Of a stretch of 64,000 nt of DNA, positions 13,001-22,641 are shown piece by piece (position 1 is the stretch's first letter; the number at the start of each line of letters is the position of its first letter). The notes beneath the pieces were generated by a model. The model had not been told where the DNA came from, searched no databases, and saw only the letters and a program-made list of their open reading frames with translations. The translations under genes were made by a program, and so were the position numbers. The DNA is taken from assembly GCA_916700875.1 (NCBI GenBank), contig CAKAKS010000066.1, positions 12,984,861-13,048,860 on the forward strand, read 5' to 3'. The DNA comes from Sebastes aleutianus (Eukaryota; Chordata; Actinopteri; Perciformes; Sebastidae).

Positions 13001-13031
<31 letters not shown>

Positions 13032-14983
13032 ACAAATGTGAGTTACACTTGAAAATGACACACAGACATAAACACATGCAAATGAATGCACCTGCATGCT
13101 TACAAACAAGCATTTGAATACTGGAAAGTTTGACTATTTCTTTGACTACATCATATAAAAAAACAAGTTATGCCAGCCCCAGAGCATATAATCCAAAAAT
13201 AAATAATATGTGGTGTTCGATGATCCCACCGAGGGCAAAGTGGAATGCTCGGAGATGCCAGCTGAGTAAACATCATCATCATCAGCGGCAGCTAACCTCA
13301 CACCAACCCTTGGACTTATCTGAACTCATGGACCCGCCTGGCAGAAATAGAAATTTATCCTCCCTGTCATTCTCAGGGAAAATGCTTTCAAGGAAACTGC
13401 AACATATAAAACCTCACCACGGTACAAAAGGTCAAACAACAGAGCGTTTCTTCGTCTCTAACTGCTCATATATGGGGATAAAAATGGACTTTAGACAAAG
13501 AAGGGACCAAAGAAGACACACAACGTGTCTTTATGTTAATCACAATTGAGGTAATCTGCAAGTACCAGTTCAACGGTGTCATCTGAGCAGCCACGTGAAA
13601 GCTAGAAAGTAATACTCAGGGTTGTGAAACAATATTTGCTTTGGGTCGGGAGAAATGGCTCGCAGCCATTTCCGCATCCCCCCCCCCGATCTGTAAACAA
13701 GGTGCTTTCCTAACAAGTAGTCAAGCTGTTCCAGCATTTTCCAACTAATAACACTGGAGAACAGAGTGTCACCCAGCAGGCAGGTGGTTATTAATGGCTG
13801 CGTTTTGGATCATGTGTTGTTCCGTGTTGCGAAAGGGACGCATCATGTTCAAGTCATGTTTTGTGTTGACAACAACGAGTCTGCCCTTTTCTGGGAAGTA
13901 AAACAATTTCATGACTATTTGTGATTATGTAATGCAGTGATTCTCAAAGTGGGGTCCGTGGCACTCTGTCAGGGGGTCCGCTAAATAATTAGCTACAAAT
14001 TATAAAACTGTGCTGTATCCTTAAAAAGTGCAGATGGGGACCATTTGCACCAATAAAACAAGCACATAGTGTCCTATACTCCCCCCCACGTTAGCTTTGG
14101 TCAATAGAAACTGATATGATTGTGACACACAGGGATAAGTTGAAGCACTTACTGACAGTCAGCTTTAGACTGGTAAGTTTAAACGTCTGGATGTATGAGG
14201 ACTATGCCAGTCTTGCGATACTGTTCATTTCCTGGAAGCTTTTATGATCAATTACTTTAGATATAGGCTATAAATGCTGTTAAGTTGAGTCCAAATGCAA
14301 ATTGAATAATATCACCCTCTGTTTAAAAGGTATATAAGTGGTATTAACATTAAATAACACTGCAAATTTCCCCTCTGTGTGACTAATAAAAGATGATCTC
14401 ATCTTATTTTAACATGATTCAAATTGAAATGTGTTTCTGTTTATCACTATCAAACAGGTCTGAAGTATTTATGTTGAAATAGTCCCAATCTAAGACAGGC
14501 ATCTAAGAGTACAAATGGTAGTAAACGTTATCCCCTGTAAGGGGTCCCTGGCCCCAAAAAGTCTGAGAACCCCTGATATAAGGGACCTTAGCGAGCATTT
14601 GTGGGCAACTTGCTGAATCCATTTACCTAAAAAGAGTGATGTTAGTTTTTGTATCTGCGTGTGTGTGTGTGCCACTCACGTGAAACGGCGCCTTTCCAGT
14701 CAGACACTGGTACACGATAGTGCCGATGCTCCACAGATCAGCCTTGGCATCGTAGTTCTGGGACATGATGACCTCAGGAGCCTGTGTCCAGACAAACACA
14801 GCTTACAGCTTAGAGACACGGTGACATTACACCTGGTTGGCACATGAAACAACTAAGAGACCTTAATTCTCACCATGTACATGGGAGAGCCACACAGCGT
14901 GGCCGCCATCGTGTTCGTCTGGAGATGACGTGCGAACCCAAAGTCAGCTGGAGGGTGAGAGAAATAAGGTGAGAGACATACAG

Positions 14984-15033
<50 letters not shown>

Positions 15034-18000
15034 AGTTAGAAATTCATTCATTCATTCAAACATCAGCATTTTCACAGACAAAGGTTGCGTCCAAAATTCC
15101 ATACTAACATGCCATTTAGTACGCCAAAACAGTATGTGAGATTTTGTAGTATGTCCGAAGCCTTAGTATGAAACCAATAGTACGCAAATTGCATACTATT
15201 TCCGGTGAAATATTACAGTATGCAAATACTGGAAACTACGGTGGCATAAATATCCCAAAATGCAATGTTGTAGTGACGACAAAGTTCATCACAGACGTTG
15301 ATGGACGGCTCTGTAACCTCAATAACGCTTCTATTTAAATGTAAGTATAAGATTTCACTTTGCTAGGTGTAATATATTACTTTTAATTAATTCAGCTCAC
15401 AAATCACCTTTGGTCACATGAGGTTGGCACAGGTTACCATGGTTACGCATCTCCAACCGACAAGGAGGCTCTTAGGAAGTTACGACGTGAAGTACTGCTC
15501 AGTGCGTCCGAATGTTGAACGATAGTACACATATTGGGTATGTGGTGCATAGTATTCGATTTTGGACGCAGCCTTACTGTACATTCACTTCTTCTAATAC
15601 TCTACACTGAGTGAGGTCATTACCGATCTTAATGCAGGTGTTGACGGGGCTGGACCGGCGCCCCTCCGGGTGGCAGAGCAGGATGTTCTGGGGTTTTAGG
15701 TCTCGGTGGAGGATCCCTTTGCTCTGCAACACCTTCATGGCCTGACCGATCTGCTGCAGGAACACTCGGATGGTATCCTCGCTTAACGTGCCCTTAGCTG
15801 AGGGTCAGAGGGATGAAATTAAGAAGACGATGGAGGAGGAAGGTAGCGTGGCAGTAAATTGAAGGTTTCTCATATTGCATGGTGTGTAGATGTAGATGAA
15901 GAGGTGAAGCAAGGCGTGAGAAAAGACACTGTCAGCGTTTATTACCAGCATGTTGGCCCCCGCTCAAGTGCCGTTCTGTCAGACTGTAGTGATGCAACTG
16001 TTATTTTAATATTCGATTTCTAGGATTAACTGTTTTATATATAAAATAAAGTTACTAGAGCCCAATGTAATACAACAGTGAAAAACTAAATTGAGAAGCT
16101 CTAACCTGAAATTGTTGTAGTTTTACTTGACAAATGAAAGAATTGTCATCATTGCTTTTTACAATTGACTCATTGATTAATTGTTTTAGCAGCATTAGAC
16201 TGATGAATCCAATACGAACAGTTAGTTTGCATTTTATTTCCTAACATCCAAAGAGATTAAAGTGACTTCTCAAAGACTTTGTGATGCTAACAAGTATAAA
16301 GACCAACTAATAAACTTGGTTAAAAGGTTATTGTAGCATATGAGGTTCCAGATCTTATTAGAGATTAAAAGATTAGTCAATTAATCGATTTGTCAATCAA
16401 CAGAACATTAACCGGTACCATTTTGATTATTGATTAATCAATAAAGCCACTTTTTAAGCACAAATGCCAAATATTTACTGGCTTCAGCTTCTCAAATGTG
16501 AATATTTATCTCCTTTTTTATATTAATTTTTTTTGCAGCGATTAATCGATGAATTAATTAGTTGTAAACTATTAAATTAATTGCCAACTATTTTGATAAT
16601 CGATTAATTGGTTTGAGTAATTTTTTAAGAAAAAAAAAAAAGTCAAAATTCTCTGATTCCAGCTTCTTAAATTTGAATATTTTCTGGTTTCTTACTCCTA
16701 TGACAGTAAACTGAATTATCTTTGAGTTGTGGACAAAACAAGACATTTGAGGACGTCATCTTGTGCTTTGGGAAACTCTGATCGACATTTTTCACCATTT
16801 TCTGAAATTTTATGGATCAAAGAACTAATTGATTAATCGAGAAAATAATGAACAGATTAATCGACAATGAAAATTAGTTTATTGCAGCCCTGAACTACAT
16901 ATTTGGGGATTTTTTGGGAAATTGTAATGGGAATGATTAATTAGGGAAAATAATCAACAGATTAATGACAATGGAAATCATTGTTAGTTGCTGCCCTTAA
17001 TTTTTCTTTAAATTAGATCTGCTCTGTTTGTTCTAACACTCTCACCAGAATCTCTAATATGAGGCACAACTCTCTAATCACATCAGCGTCACTGCTCTCA
17101 CACTTCGTGGAAGAGAATTTTGTTTACGAGGGGGCTTCATTTGGATATTAATGTCAGGGCCGTCTGACATGCACCCCCTTCCCAGTATATTCAGTATTTC
17201 TAGCTGCAGTGTTTTTCCACCAGAGCACCGGGGATAAGTGAGTGGCAGATGGGTGAAGTCATGTGGGTGCTCCTTGGACCTTGCCAAGTGTGACTGAGTG
17301 TTGTGCTGCAAATAGCTGGATGTTCCTCCTTGGCAGCGACGACACAGAATGGGCAAGTCTACAAAATAAGAGATGCTGGCGAGGTGACAGAATTAGACCG
17401 GTGATCCACATTTGACTGGACACCAGCGGAGGTAAATTCAGCCTGGGAAAAAAATCAACTCCATACACTAAGCTGCGTCATCGTATTTTGGAGCAGGGCT
17501 TGAAACTTGAAGCGGGGCATATTTTCAGTGTGATAGTCTAGCCAGAATGTTTTTTTTTTTTTTTTTTATCATTCTAAGGATTCAAAAATAAAAGCTGGAA
17601 GTTATTTTGTCCACTTGTTTCCTCATTTGTAGAGAAAACCTCATCACAAGCCAATTTAATTCTATCTGGGTCAAGCACTTTTAGAGTATTAGTGATAATT
17701 TACCCACTGACCTGTTGAAACCTTAAACCTGAATTCTACAGTTGTTCTGCTCTGCCTCCTCAAAATCCTATTATTCCTACAAAACACGGAAAAGGCTTAG
17801 CCAAGCCTCTTAAAAGCCAAACTGACCTGCCAGCACAACAGTAAGCTGCTCCAAACAGATAAACTGTGAATTTGAACCTCTAATGCAACAGTGAGGTAAA
17901 ACATGTCCCCCCAAATGGAAAACTTTACAGTAGTGAGACGAGAGCTATATTAAGCTCTGTAGCAAACTTACAGTGAAGGTACTCTGCCAGGTCGCCTCCA

Positions 18001-19613
18001 TTGCAGTACTGAAAAGACGAGACAGACACGTCTCAATAGAAGCTCTGACAATGGTGCTGTGTTAGTGAATGTGATTTGCATCTCCATAGACCAGGCATTA
18101 CCATTTCTAACTCACCTCCATGACGAGATAGACACATCCCCCCATTTCCTGTTGAGAAAACCAAATAAAATGCTTATTATCATTAAGAAATGTTATAGTA
18201 ACTGGAATACACTTTTTAATTACATTTAATTCATGTAGAAAGTTGGGAAATTAGGACTTGGACCAACAATCCGTCAATGTCTTAGCAGCTGTGCCCCCAG
18301 GTTACACAACAAGTGACTCATTTCTTAGACCGAGTTGACTCTTCTTTGGAGCGTCACCAGCTGCGCTTCTAGAAATTCTGGGCCCCCTGACAGCAGCTCA
18401 ACTCAGGGGCCTGAAACTGTACCCCATCATGGCCCCTGTCCAGCTCTCGACCCTTTGAATCATCCAAGAGCCCTCCTGAATTCGGCTCATTACCATTGAA
18501 AAAGTCACAGAGCGGTGAGGTGACATAAGGTGGGGTAAAAAGGGTGTCAGTACCACCTGATTGAAATCATGAGCGGGGGAGCGAATTGCCTCTTTCTTTG
18601 TCTTTAGTATCACATCAACACCCTGGCTATTGTGGTGCATTAAGTATAACAGATAATAGAGAGGGCAGGTTGTGCCGATACTAGGTAAATGAACACACTG
18701 CTGCTGTCTACAAAAGGCTCCTTCAGCCTGACCTAGAATCTAAAACCATTAGCCTTGCATGCTGGTGTGCGTCCGCTGTGAGACACTACTCACACTGTGT
18801 GTGTTTATTAAGCCTTTGTTTAACCGGCTGCACCCTGCCATCTGTCAGGAACAGCGAGAGATCAGCTCACTCCTGTCTGGCAGGTGTCAGTAAGGTGAGA
18901 AGAGGAAAGCACACACACATCCAAGCAAATGGTTAATTGCCTGTGCTGTGTGTGTGACCTCTTTTTTGTTTGAAGAAAGAAAAGTTCAATTTGATATAAA
19001 CTACAGATCCAGCTCAGGTCACTGAGGTCGCTACAGCCCCGTGGAAAAACTACAACATCCAACAGCCAAGTCTGTGTCACACACCATGAGCAAGTGACGT
19101 TCAGTGCTGAGGCAACATGTCAACATTTGCAATATGTGGCAGCAAAGTTTCCACGTGTGTATTGCTGTGTGTAAGAGGAGACAAACCATATTTACCTGAT
19201 AGTCAAGTAGTCTGACAATGTTTTCATGTTTGAGTTCCTAAGAAGGAGGAAAAACATGTTAGTTAAAATGCACACACACAGAGAGCGAGAGAGAGACAGG
19301 ATGTGTGGCAACAAAAAAAAAGTCAACTTAGTACCTTTAATATTTTGATTTCTTTACCAAGCAGAGACTGAGATTTGGCCAAGTTTTTCTTGTTGATACA
19401 TTTCACAGCAACCACCCAGTCACGCTTCTTTAAAAAAGTAAAATAAAAAGCAGGTTATAACATTACATTTATCAACAATGACATAGGAAAAAATGTGTCT
19501 CAAGATATAATAAAAGTTACCTCTTTATGTCTGCCTTTGAACACAACTGCAAAGGCACCGTGGCCAATCAGGTCTTTCCTGTTGAACTCAAACTTGCCAA
19601 CAGTCTCCATCAT
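4681..19613 (-). CDS. ulk1: ULK1 autophagy-initiating serine/threonine kinase, complete 27-exon coding region
   Basis: Predicted product about 908 residues, orthologous to vertebrate ULK1, the kinase that starts autophagosome formation with ATG13, FIP200 and ATG101 under mTORC1 and AMPK control. Coding exons in transcript order: 19521-19613, 19335-19427, 19196-19237, 18116-18148, 17972-18008, 15624-15797, 14874-14947, 14680-14781, 12940-12998, 11835-11917, 11688-11738, 11503-11591, 10675-10831, 10514-10574, 10159-10248, 9245-9370, 9019-9137, 8615-8706, 8240-8361, 7879-7994, 7400-7525, 6528-6682, 6250-6425, 6033-6151, 5408-5565, 5161-5296, 4681-4724. All junction phases agree. The N-terminus METVGKFEF and the C-terminus CIERRLSALQT favour ULK1 over ULK2. 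Two adjacent ATGs (19611-19613, 19608-19610) share the frame. The human protein is 1050 residues; the loss is in the central spacer. Teleosts carry ulk1a and ulk1b; I cannot tell which this is. Confidence 0.95.
5616..5802. mobile_element. Internally deleted hAT-like MITE (GGGCTGTCA family)
   Basis: Begins AAGGGCTGTCAAAG and ends TTGACAGCCCTA, a deleted derivative of the 740-bp elements at 30995-31736 and 43380-44126 (shared block TTTAAGGTACATTTTGAACA). Flanking octamers taacaaat and aaaccaat agree at 6 of 8 positions, as for an old hAT target duplication. It lies in the ulk1 intron between coding exons 24 and 25. Confidence 0.65.
9138..9244 (-). other. ulk1: Putative GC-AG intron in ulk1 (intron 16)
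   Basis: The only way to join exon 16 (…NLQPVGLHGST) to exon 17 (…ATGGARPQQPSPL) in frame uses donor CCAG|GCATGT, with GC at 9243-9244, and acceptor ATCTAG. A GT donor four bases further in (CAT|GTACAG) shifts the frame. Exon 17 in the chosen frame reads GGARPQQPSPLVG, matching the human GGGRPYTPSPQVG block. The intron is 107 bases, so retention also breaks the frame. Confidence 0.7.
10675..10831 (-). other. ulk1: ULK1 spacer exon with LC3-interacting region (LIR)
   Basis: Coding exon 13 (residues 311-362) ends with SSYTEDYVMVPAQFP. The core Y-V-M-V at 354-357, preceded by acidic residues, matches the ULK1 LIR that binds ATG8-family proteins; human ULK1 has phenylalanine at the first core position (F357). 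Tyrosine is an accepted aromatic residue in LIR motifs, so binding is probably kept. The preceding exon (11503-11591) encodes the conserved Ser-rich stretch PVPSYPSSGSASSSGSSS. Confidence 0.85.
11141..11220. repeat. (ATT)n/(AAT)n trinucleotide microsatellite
   Basis: Runs of ATT units switch to AAT units, so the two halves are roughly complementary and could form a hairpin. Located in the ulk1 intron between coding exons 12 and 13. Confidence 0.9.
13003..13031. repeat. (AC)n microsatellite abutting the ulk1 exon 9 splice acceptor
   Basis: About 14 AC units on the plus strand, read as (TG)n immediately before TACAG|GCC of ulk1 exon 9 on the minus strand. It occupies the place of the polypyrimidine tract. 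Confidence 0.95.
13935..14575. mobile_element. hAT/Charlie-like non-autonomous DNA transposon
   Basis: Starts CAGTGATTCTCAAAGTGGGG and ends AAAGTCTGAGAACCCCTG; the inverted ends resemble the hAT-Charlie terminus CAGGGGTTCTCAAACTTTT. Flanking octamers atgtaatg and atataagg match at 6 of 8. About 640 bp, no transposase frame. In the ulk1 intron between coding exons 8 and 9. Confidence 0.7.
14986..15031. repeat. (GT)n microsatellite in ulk1
   Basis: About 23 GT units roughly 40 bases on the intron side of the exon 7 acceptor. Confidence 0.95.
15081..15575. mobile_element. MITE with GCGTCCAAAAT terminal inverted repeats
   Basis: Starts AAGGTTGCGTCCAAAATTCC and ends TTTTGGACGCAGCCTT; the inverted ends match over about 16 bases with one mismatch, and the repeated ATACTA and AGTATG motifs inside are also inverted. 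About 495 bp, without coding capacity. No convincing target duplication was found, so the superfamily is unresolved. In the ulk1 intron between coding exons 6 and 7. Confidence 0.65.
16170..17000. repeat. Composite ATTAATCGA-rich interspersed repeats
   Basis: Several diverged copies of an AT-rich element carrying GATTAATCGA and ending TTGCAGCCCTGA are stacked here; a short relative is at 35100-35195. This is a common teleost repeat type. No reading frame. Confidence 0.5.
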
Positions 19614-19983
19614 GGATAATAAATAAAAAACAATTAAAAAGTATCCTGAGCAGGTTCAAGAGGCTGAAACACACGTACAGTCCCACGACACTTCTTCCCT
19701 GGTGCCGGTAAATCCCATTTCATTGATGGAAAACACAGTCTTCACACGTGACAAGCTCCATACTCGAAGAAAACATTAGAAAGTTTCTGTCAACACAAAA
19801 AAAAGTAGAAAAAAACAAACAAAAACAACGTGCGTAGGAATAAACAACTGTGCGTAAAGACCCCACTGTGTCTTATTTAACCATTCAAATGAGTCCCCGT
19901 TACTTTCTAGAGCCGGTCCACGTTAAAAGCTCACGTTGATGTTGTTTTCAGACACTGAGCTCAGATATTATTGTCTTTCTCAC

Positions 19984-20060
19984 CTTTCTACCAGACAGGA
20001 CACGCTGCTGGAGTTATTCATGGCTCACGACGCGCATGCGTAAAACAGACATGATGGCGC
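19984..20060 (-). promoter_or_regulatory. ulk1: Probable ulk1 non-coding first exon and promoter
   Basis: Directly upstream of the ulk1 start codon the sequence is AT-rich with an acceptor-like TGTGTTTCAG near 19658-19668. A donor-like GAAAG|GTGAGA lies at the edge of 19984, inside a short GC/CpG-bearing patch (CGACGCGCATGCGT, ATGGCGCC) at 20025-20060. This fits a non-coding first exon spliced to the coding exon. No TATA box is evident. The start site is unmapped; transcript 5' ends would settle it. Confidence 0.4.
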
Positions 20061-20454
20061 CTTCAGGGACACCTCGTAAACTAGTAACTCAGTGTCTTAA
20101 TTTGGATAAGATTTATTTTTAAACACTATATCAAGAAGGAGAATTTTCCAAAAGTAGTGTCATAGTGGCTGTTTTTTTATTATTATTATTATTTTAGGTG
20201 TCTACCAGCATAGGGCATTTTTTTTGCTCTTGTATATATGATCCCTATAATATTTTCATTGGTCATAAATGTATAGCCTATGTACAAAACAAATTAAACA
20301 AAGACCAAAAAAAAATATTCACAAAATAAATAACCATAAACAGTATTCCATCAATTACGTTTACTATTTATATTCTTTTTATTTATTTATCTATTTTTTG
20401 TATATAATATGTTTTTCCTGTATCTATACTGGCTTATTTTATATTAAGAAGAAG

Positions 20455-20692
20455 AAAAGAATGGTACTTTATTGATGCCCAGAGGGGAAATTCAATTTTT
20501 TCACTCTGTTTTCTTACACACATTACACACAGGCCTGAATTACACACATGCACAAACAGGACCTATATACATGCACTAATGGAGAACGAGGGGGCACCTC
20601 GGCAGTGCCCAAGAGGCAAACTGGTATCTCTCCAGCTACCAGTTCACACTCAGTACTTGGTCCATGCGGGGACTTGAACCAGCGACCCTTAA
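20455..20692 (-). mobile_element. tRNA-derived SINE fragment
   Basis: Reads on the minus strand from a B-box-like GGTTCAAGTCCC (plus 20669-20680) to a retroelement-type 3' end CCCTCTGGGCATCAATAAAG. The 5' part with the A box is missing. Confidence 0.55.
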
Positions 20693-21316
20693 TTTAAGAC
20701 CAAGAAAGTGGATCATATCAGTCCAGTTCTCAGGTCTCTACACTGGCTTCCTGTCTCTCAGAGAATTGATTTCAAAATACTCCTGCTGGTTTACAAAGCA
20801 CTAAATGGTTTAGGGGCCAAAATACATTTCTGATCTTCTGCTATGTTATGAACCATCCAGACCTCTCAGGGTCATCTGGATCAGGTCTGCTCAGTGTCCC
20901 CAGAGTCCCCAGAGTCAGAACTAAACATGCAGAAGAAGCGTTCAGTTTTTATGCACCAAATATCTGGAACAAGCTCCAAGAAACCTGCAGGACCAACTCC
21001 AACTCTGAGTTCTTTTAAATCAAAGCTTAAAACTTTCCTGTTTGCTGCTGCCTTTTATTAAAACAGATAATGATCTTATACTGCACTAGAACTTTTACTC
21101 TTGTGTGTTATATTGTATTTTAGCTTCTATCCTAGCTTTTATTTTTAGCTTGTTTTTATTTTCTAATCTTTAATGTTTTTATAACTGTTTTGATTATGTC
21201 TTAATGTTCTTTTGCACTTTGTCGCAATGTTCTTGAATGTTTATGTAAAGCACTTTGAATTGCCCTGTTGCTGAAATGTGCTATACAAATAAAGCTGCCT
21301 TGCCTTGCCTTGCCTT
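20693..21316 (+). mobile_element. L2-like LINE 3' fragment with (TTGCC)n tail
   Basis: Encodes the region after the reverse transcriptase: HISPVLRSLHWLPVSQRIDF, KILLLVYKALNGLG, then after a frameshift YISDLLLCYEPSRPLR and after another FSFYAPNIWNKLQETCR. Then the 3' UTR ends AATAAAGCTGCC followed by three TTGCC units. At least two frameshifts make it a dead fragment. Confidence 0.8.
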
Positions 21317-21412
21317 AATTTGGCTAAGACGAGCTAAGATTTATTTTTAAACGCTATATTAAGAAGGAGGATTTTCCAAAAGTAGTGTCATGGTGGCTCT
21401 TGTATGTATGAT

Positions 21413-21786
21413 TTATCGTGCCATCAATCATTGGAATAGCTGCCCTCTTTACATCCGTCAATCCTCTAACAAATCCTCATTCAAATACCATCTAAGAATA
21501 CATTACTTAAGCAGCTGATCAATAGTCCACTGTTGGTTATGTATGGTTTTTCTTTTGTTCCTTTTCTCTGATGATGGGCCTTGAGGGCTAAATGGTTGTG
21601 GAAGATGTGTATGAATGTGAAATGTATATGTTTGGAAAATTTGAATTTGAATATTAGTGTAACACATATATGATGTTGTATAGTATGTAGCCTATGTGAT
21701 AAATGTAATGTACTTGATTTCGGACCCCAGGAAGACTAGCTGGTGACATTGGTATCAGCTAATGGGGATCCTTTTTAAATAAATAA
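21413..21786 (+). mobile_element. LINE 3' fragment with 5-bp target duplication
   Basis: Ends CTAATGGGGATCC, an AT-rich spacer and (AAAT)n, typical of a teleost LINE 3' end. Flanked by ATGAT at 21408-21412 and 21787-21791. The paralogous site near 20239 has a single uninterrupted ATGATC, so the empty site is known. Confidence 0.7.
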
Positions 21787-22641
21787 ATGATCTCTATAAT
21801 ATTTTCATTGGTCATATAGGTCAATGTATAGGCTATATACAAACAAATTAAACAAAGACCAAAAAAAATATTCACAAAATAAATAACCATAAACAGTATT
21901 CCACTCACAACAAAATCAATCACGATTACCATCTCTCCTCCATCACCATAACTAATTCACGCACAGTATTACCTGCCCCAAAGGCCCAGACCTATAGGTG
22001 ACAAGTGATGGTTCTCATAACGGAGTTAAAGGGCTCAGTTAAAGGTCCCATATTACGTTCATTTTCAGGTTCATACTTGTATTTTGTGTTTCTACTGGAA
22101 CATATTTACATGCTGTAATGTTCCAAAAAATCTTTATTCTCCTCATGCCCTGATTATACCTGTATTTACCCTCTGTCTTAAACGCTCCGTTTAGCGCATT
22201 TTTTTTTTTAACTTAAATTTTATTGCAGTTTCAGCAACTCATACAATCATAATAACATTCTATACCACTGTATTTTCATTTTTATAGCTGTCTCATAGTT
22301 TTAAAAAAAAATCTTACAGCTTAAAACAAGGGGGAGAGAGAAAACACACAAAAAAACAAAACAAGACTTAATATTAAAATATAATTTCAATTGGATTCAG
22401 AGAGAAAGGGAGGACACAGACCTAGACAATCCAAATAATTAAAATAAAACAAAGTAAAATGAATAAATAAATAAATTTAAATAATAATAAATGTGGTAAG
22501 GGGTCGGAGGTAAGGGAGGAGGAGTGTGTTGTATGGGTGTGTGCTGTATGGATGCGCGCACGTGCCCAGAGAGGTGACCTGGGTCAGGAAGACAAAGACA
22601 CAAGCATGATCCAGGATATATGAGAACACTCAGATCACCGA

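Larger units (their letters stand above)
11688..19613 (-). other. ulk1: ULK1 protein-kinase domain exons (coding exons 1-11)
   Basis: These exons encode the catalytic domain, residues about 8-272. Visible landmarks: glycine loop IGHGAFAVVFKG, ATP-binding lysine in VAVKCINKKN (K40), HRDLKPQN catalytic loop (D132), DFG at 159-161, activation-loop threonine in MAATLCGSPMYMAPE (T174, equivalent to human T180), and the helical lobe ending FFRHPFME. Every catalytic residue is present, so the kinase should be active. Exons are short (33-174 nt) and several have lengths not divisible by three, so skipping most of them would shift the frame. The activation segment is split between exons 7 and 8. Confidence 0.93.
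20086..21920. repeat. Local duplication upstream of ulk1 (copies about 20086-20365 and 21312-21920)
   Basis: Both copies carry the same blocks in order: CTTAATTTGG, GATTTATTTTTAAAC, TTTTCCAAAAGTAGTGTCAT, CTATAATATTTTCATTGGTC, and ATTAAACAAAGACC through CATAAACAGTATTCCA. They are separated by SINE and L2-like insertions, and the second copy is interrupted by a 374-bp LINE fragment. Confidence 0.8.

Noticed and set aside
13130..13549. 139-codon plus-strand open frame inside a ulk1 intron
   Set aside because: No domain, no homology I recognise, chance-like composition, and no splice or promoter context.
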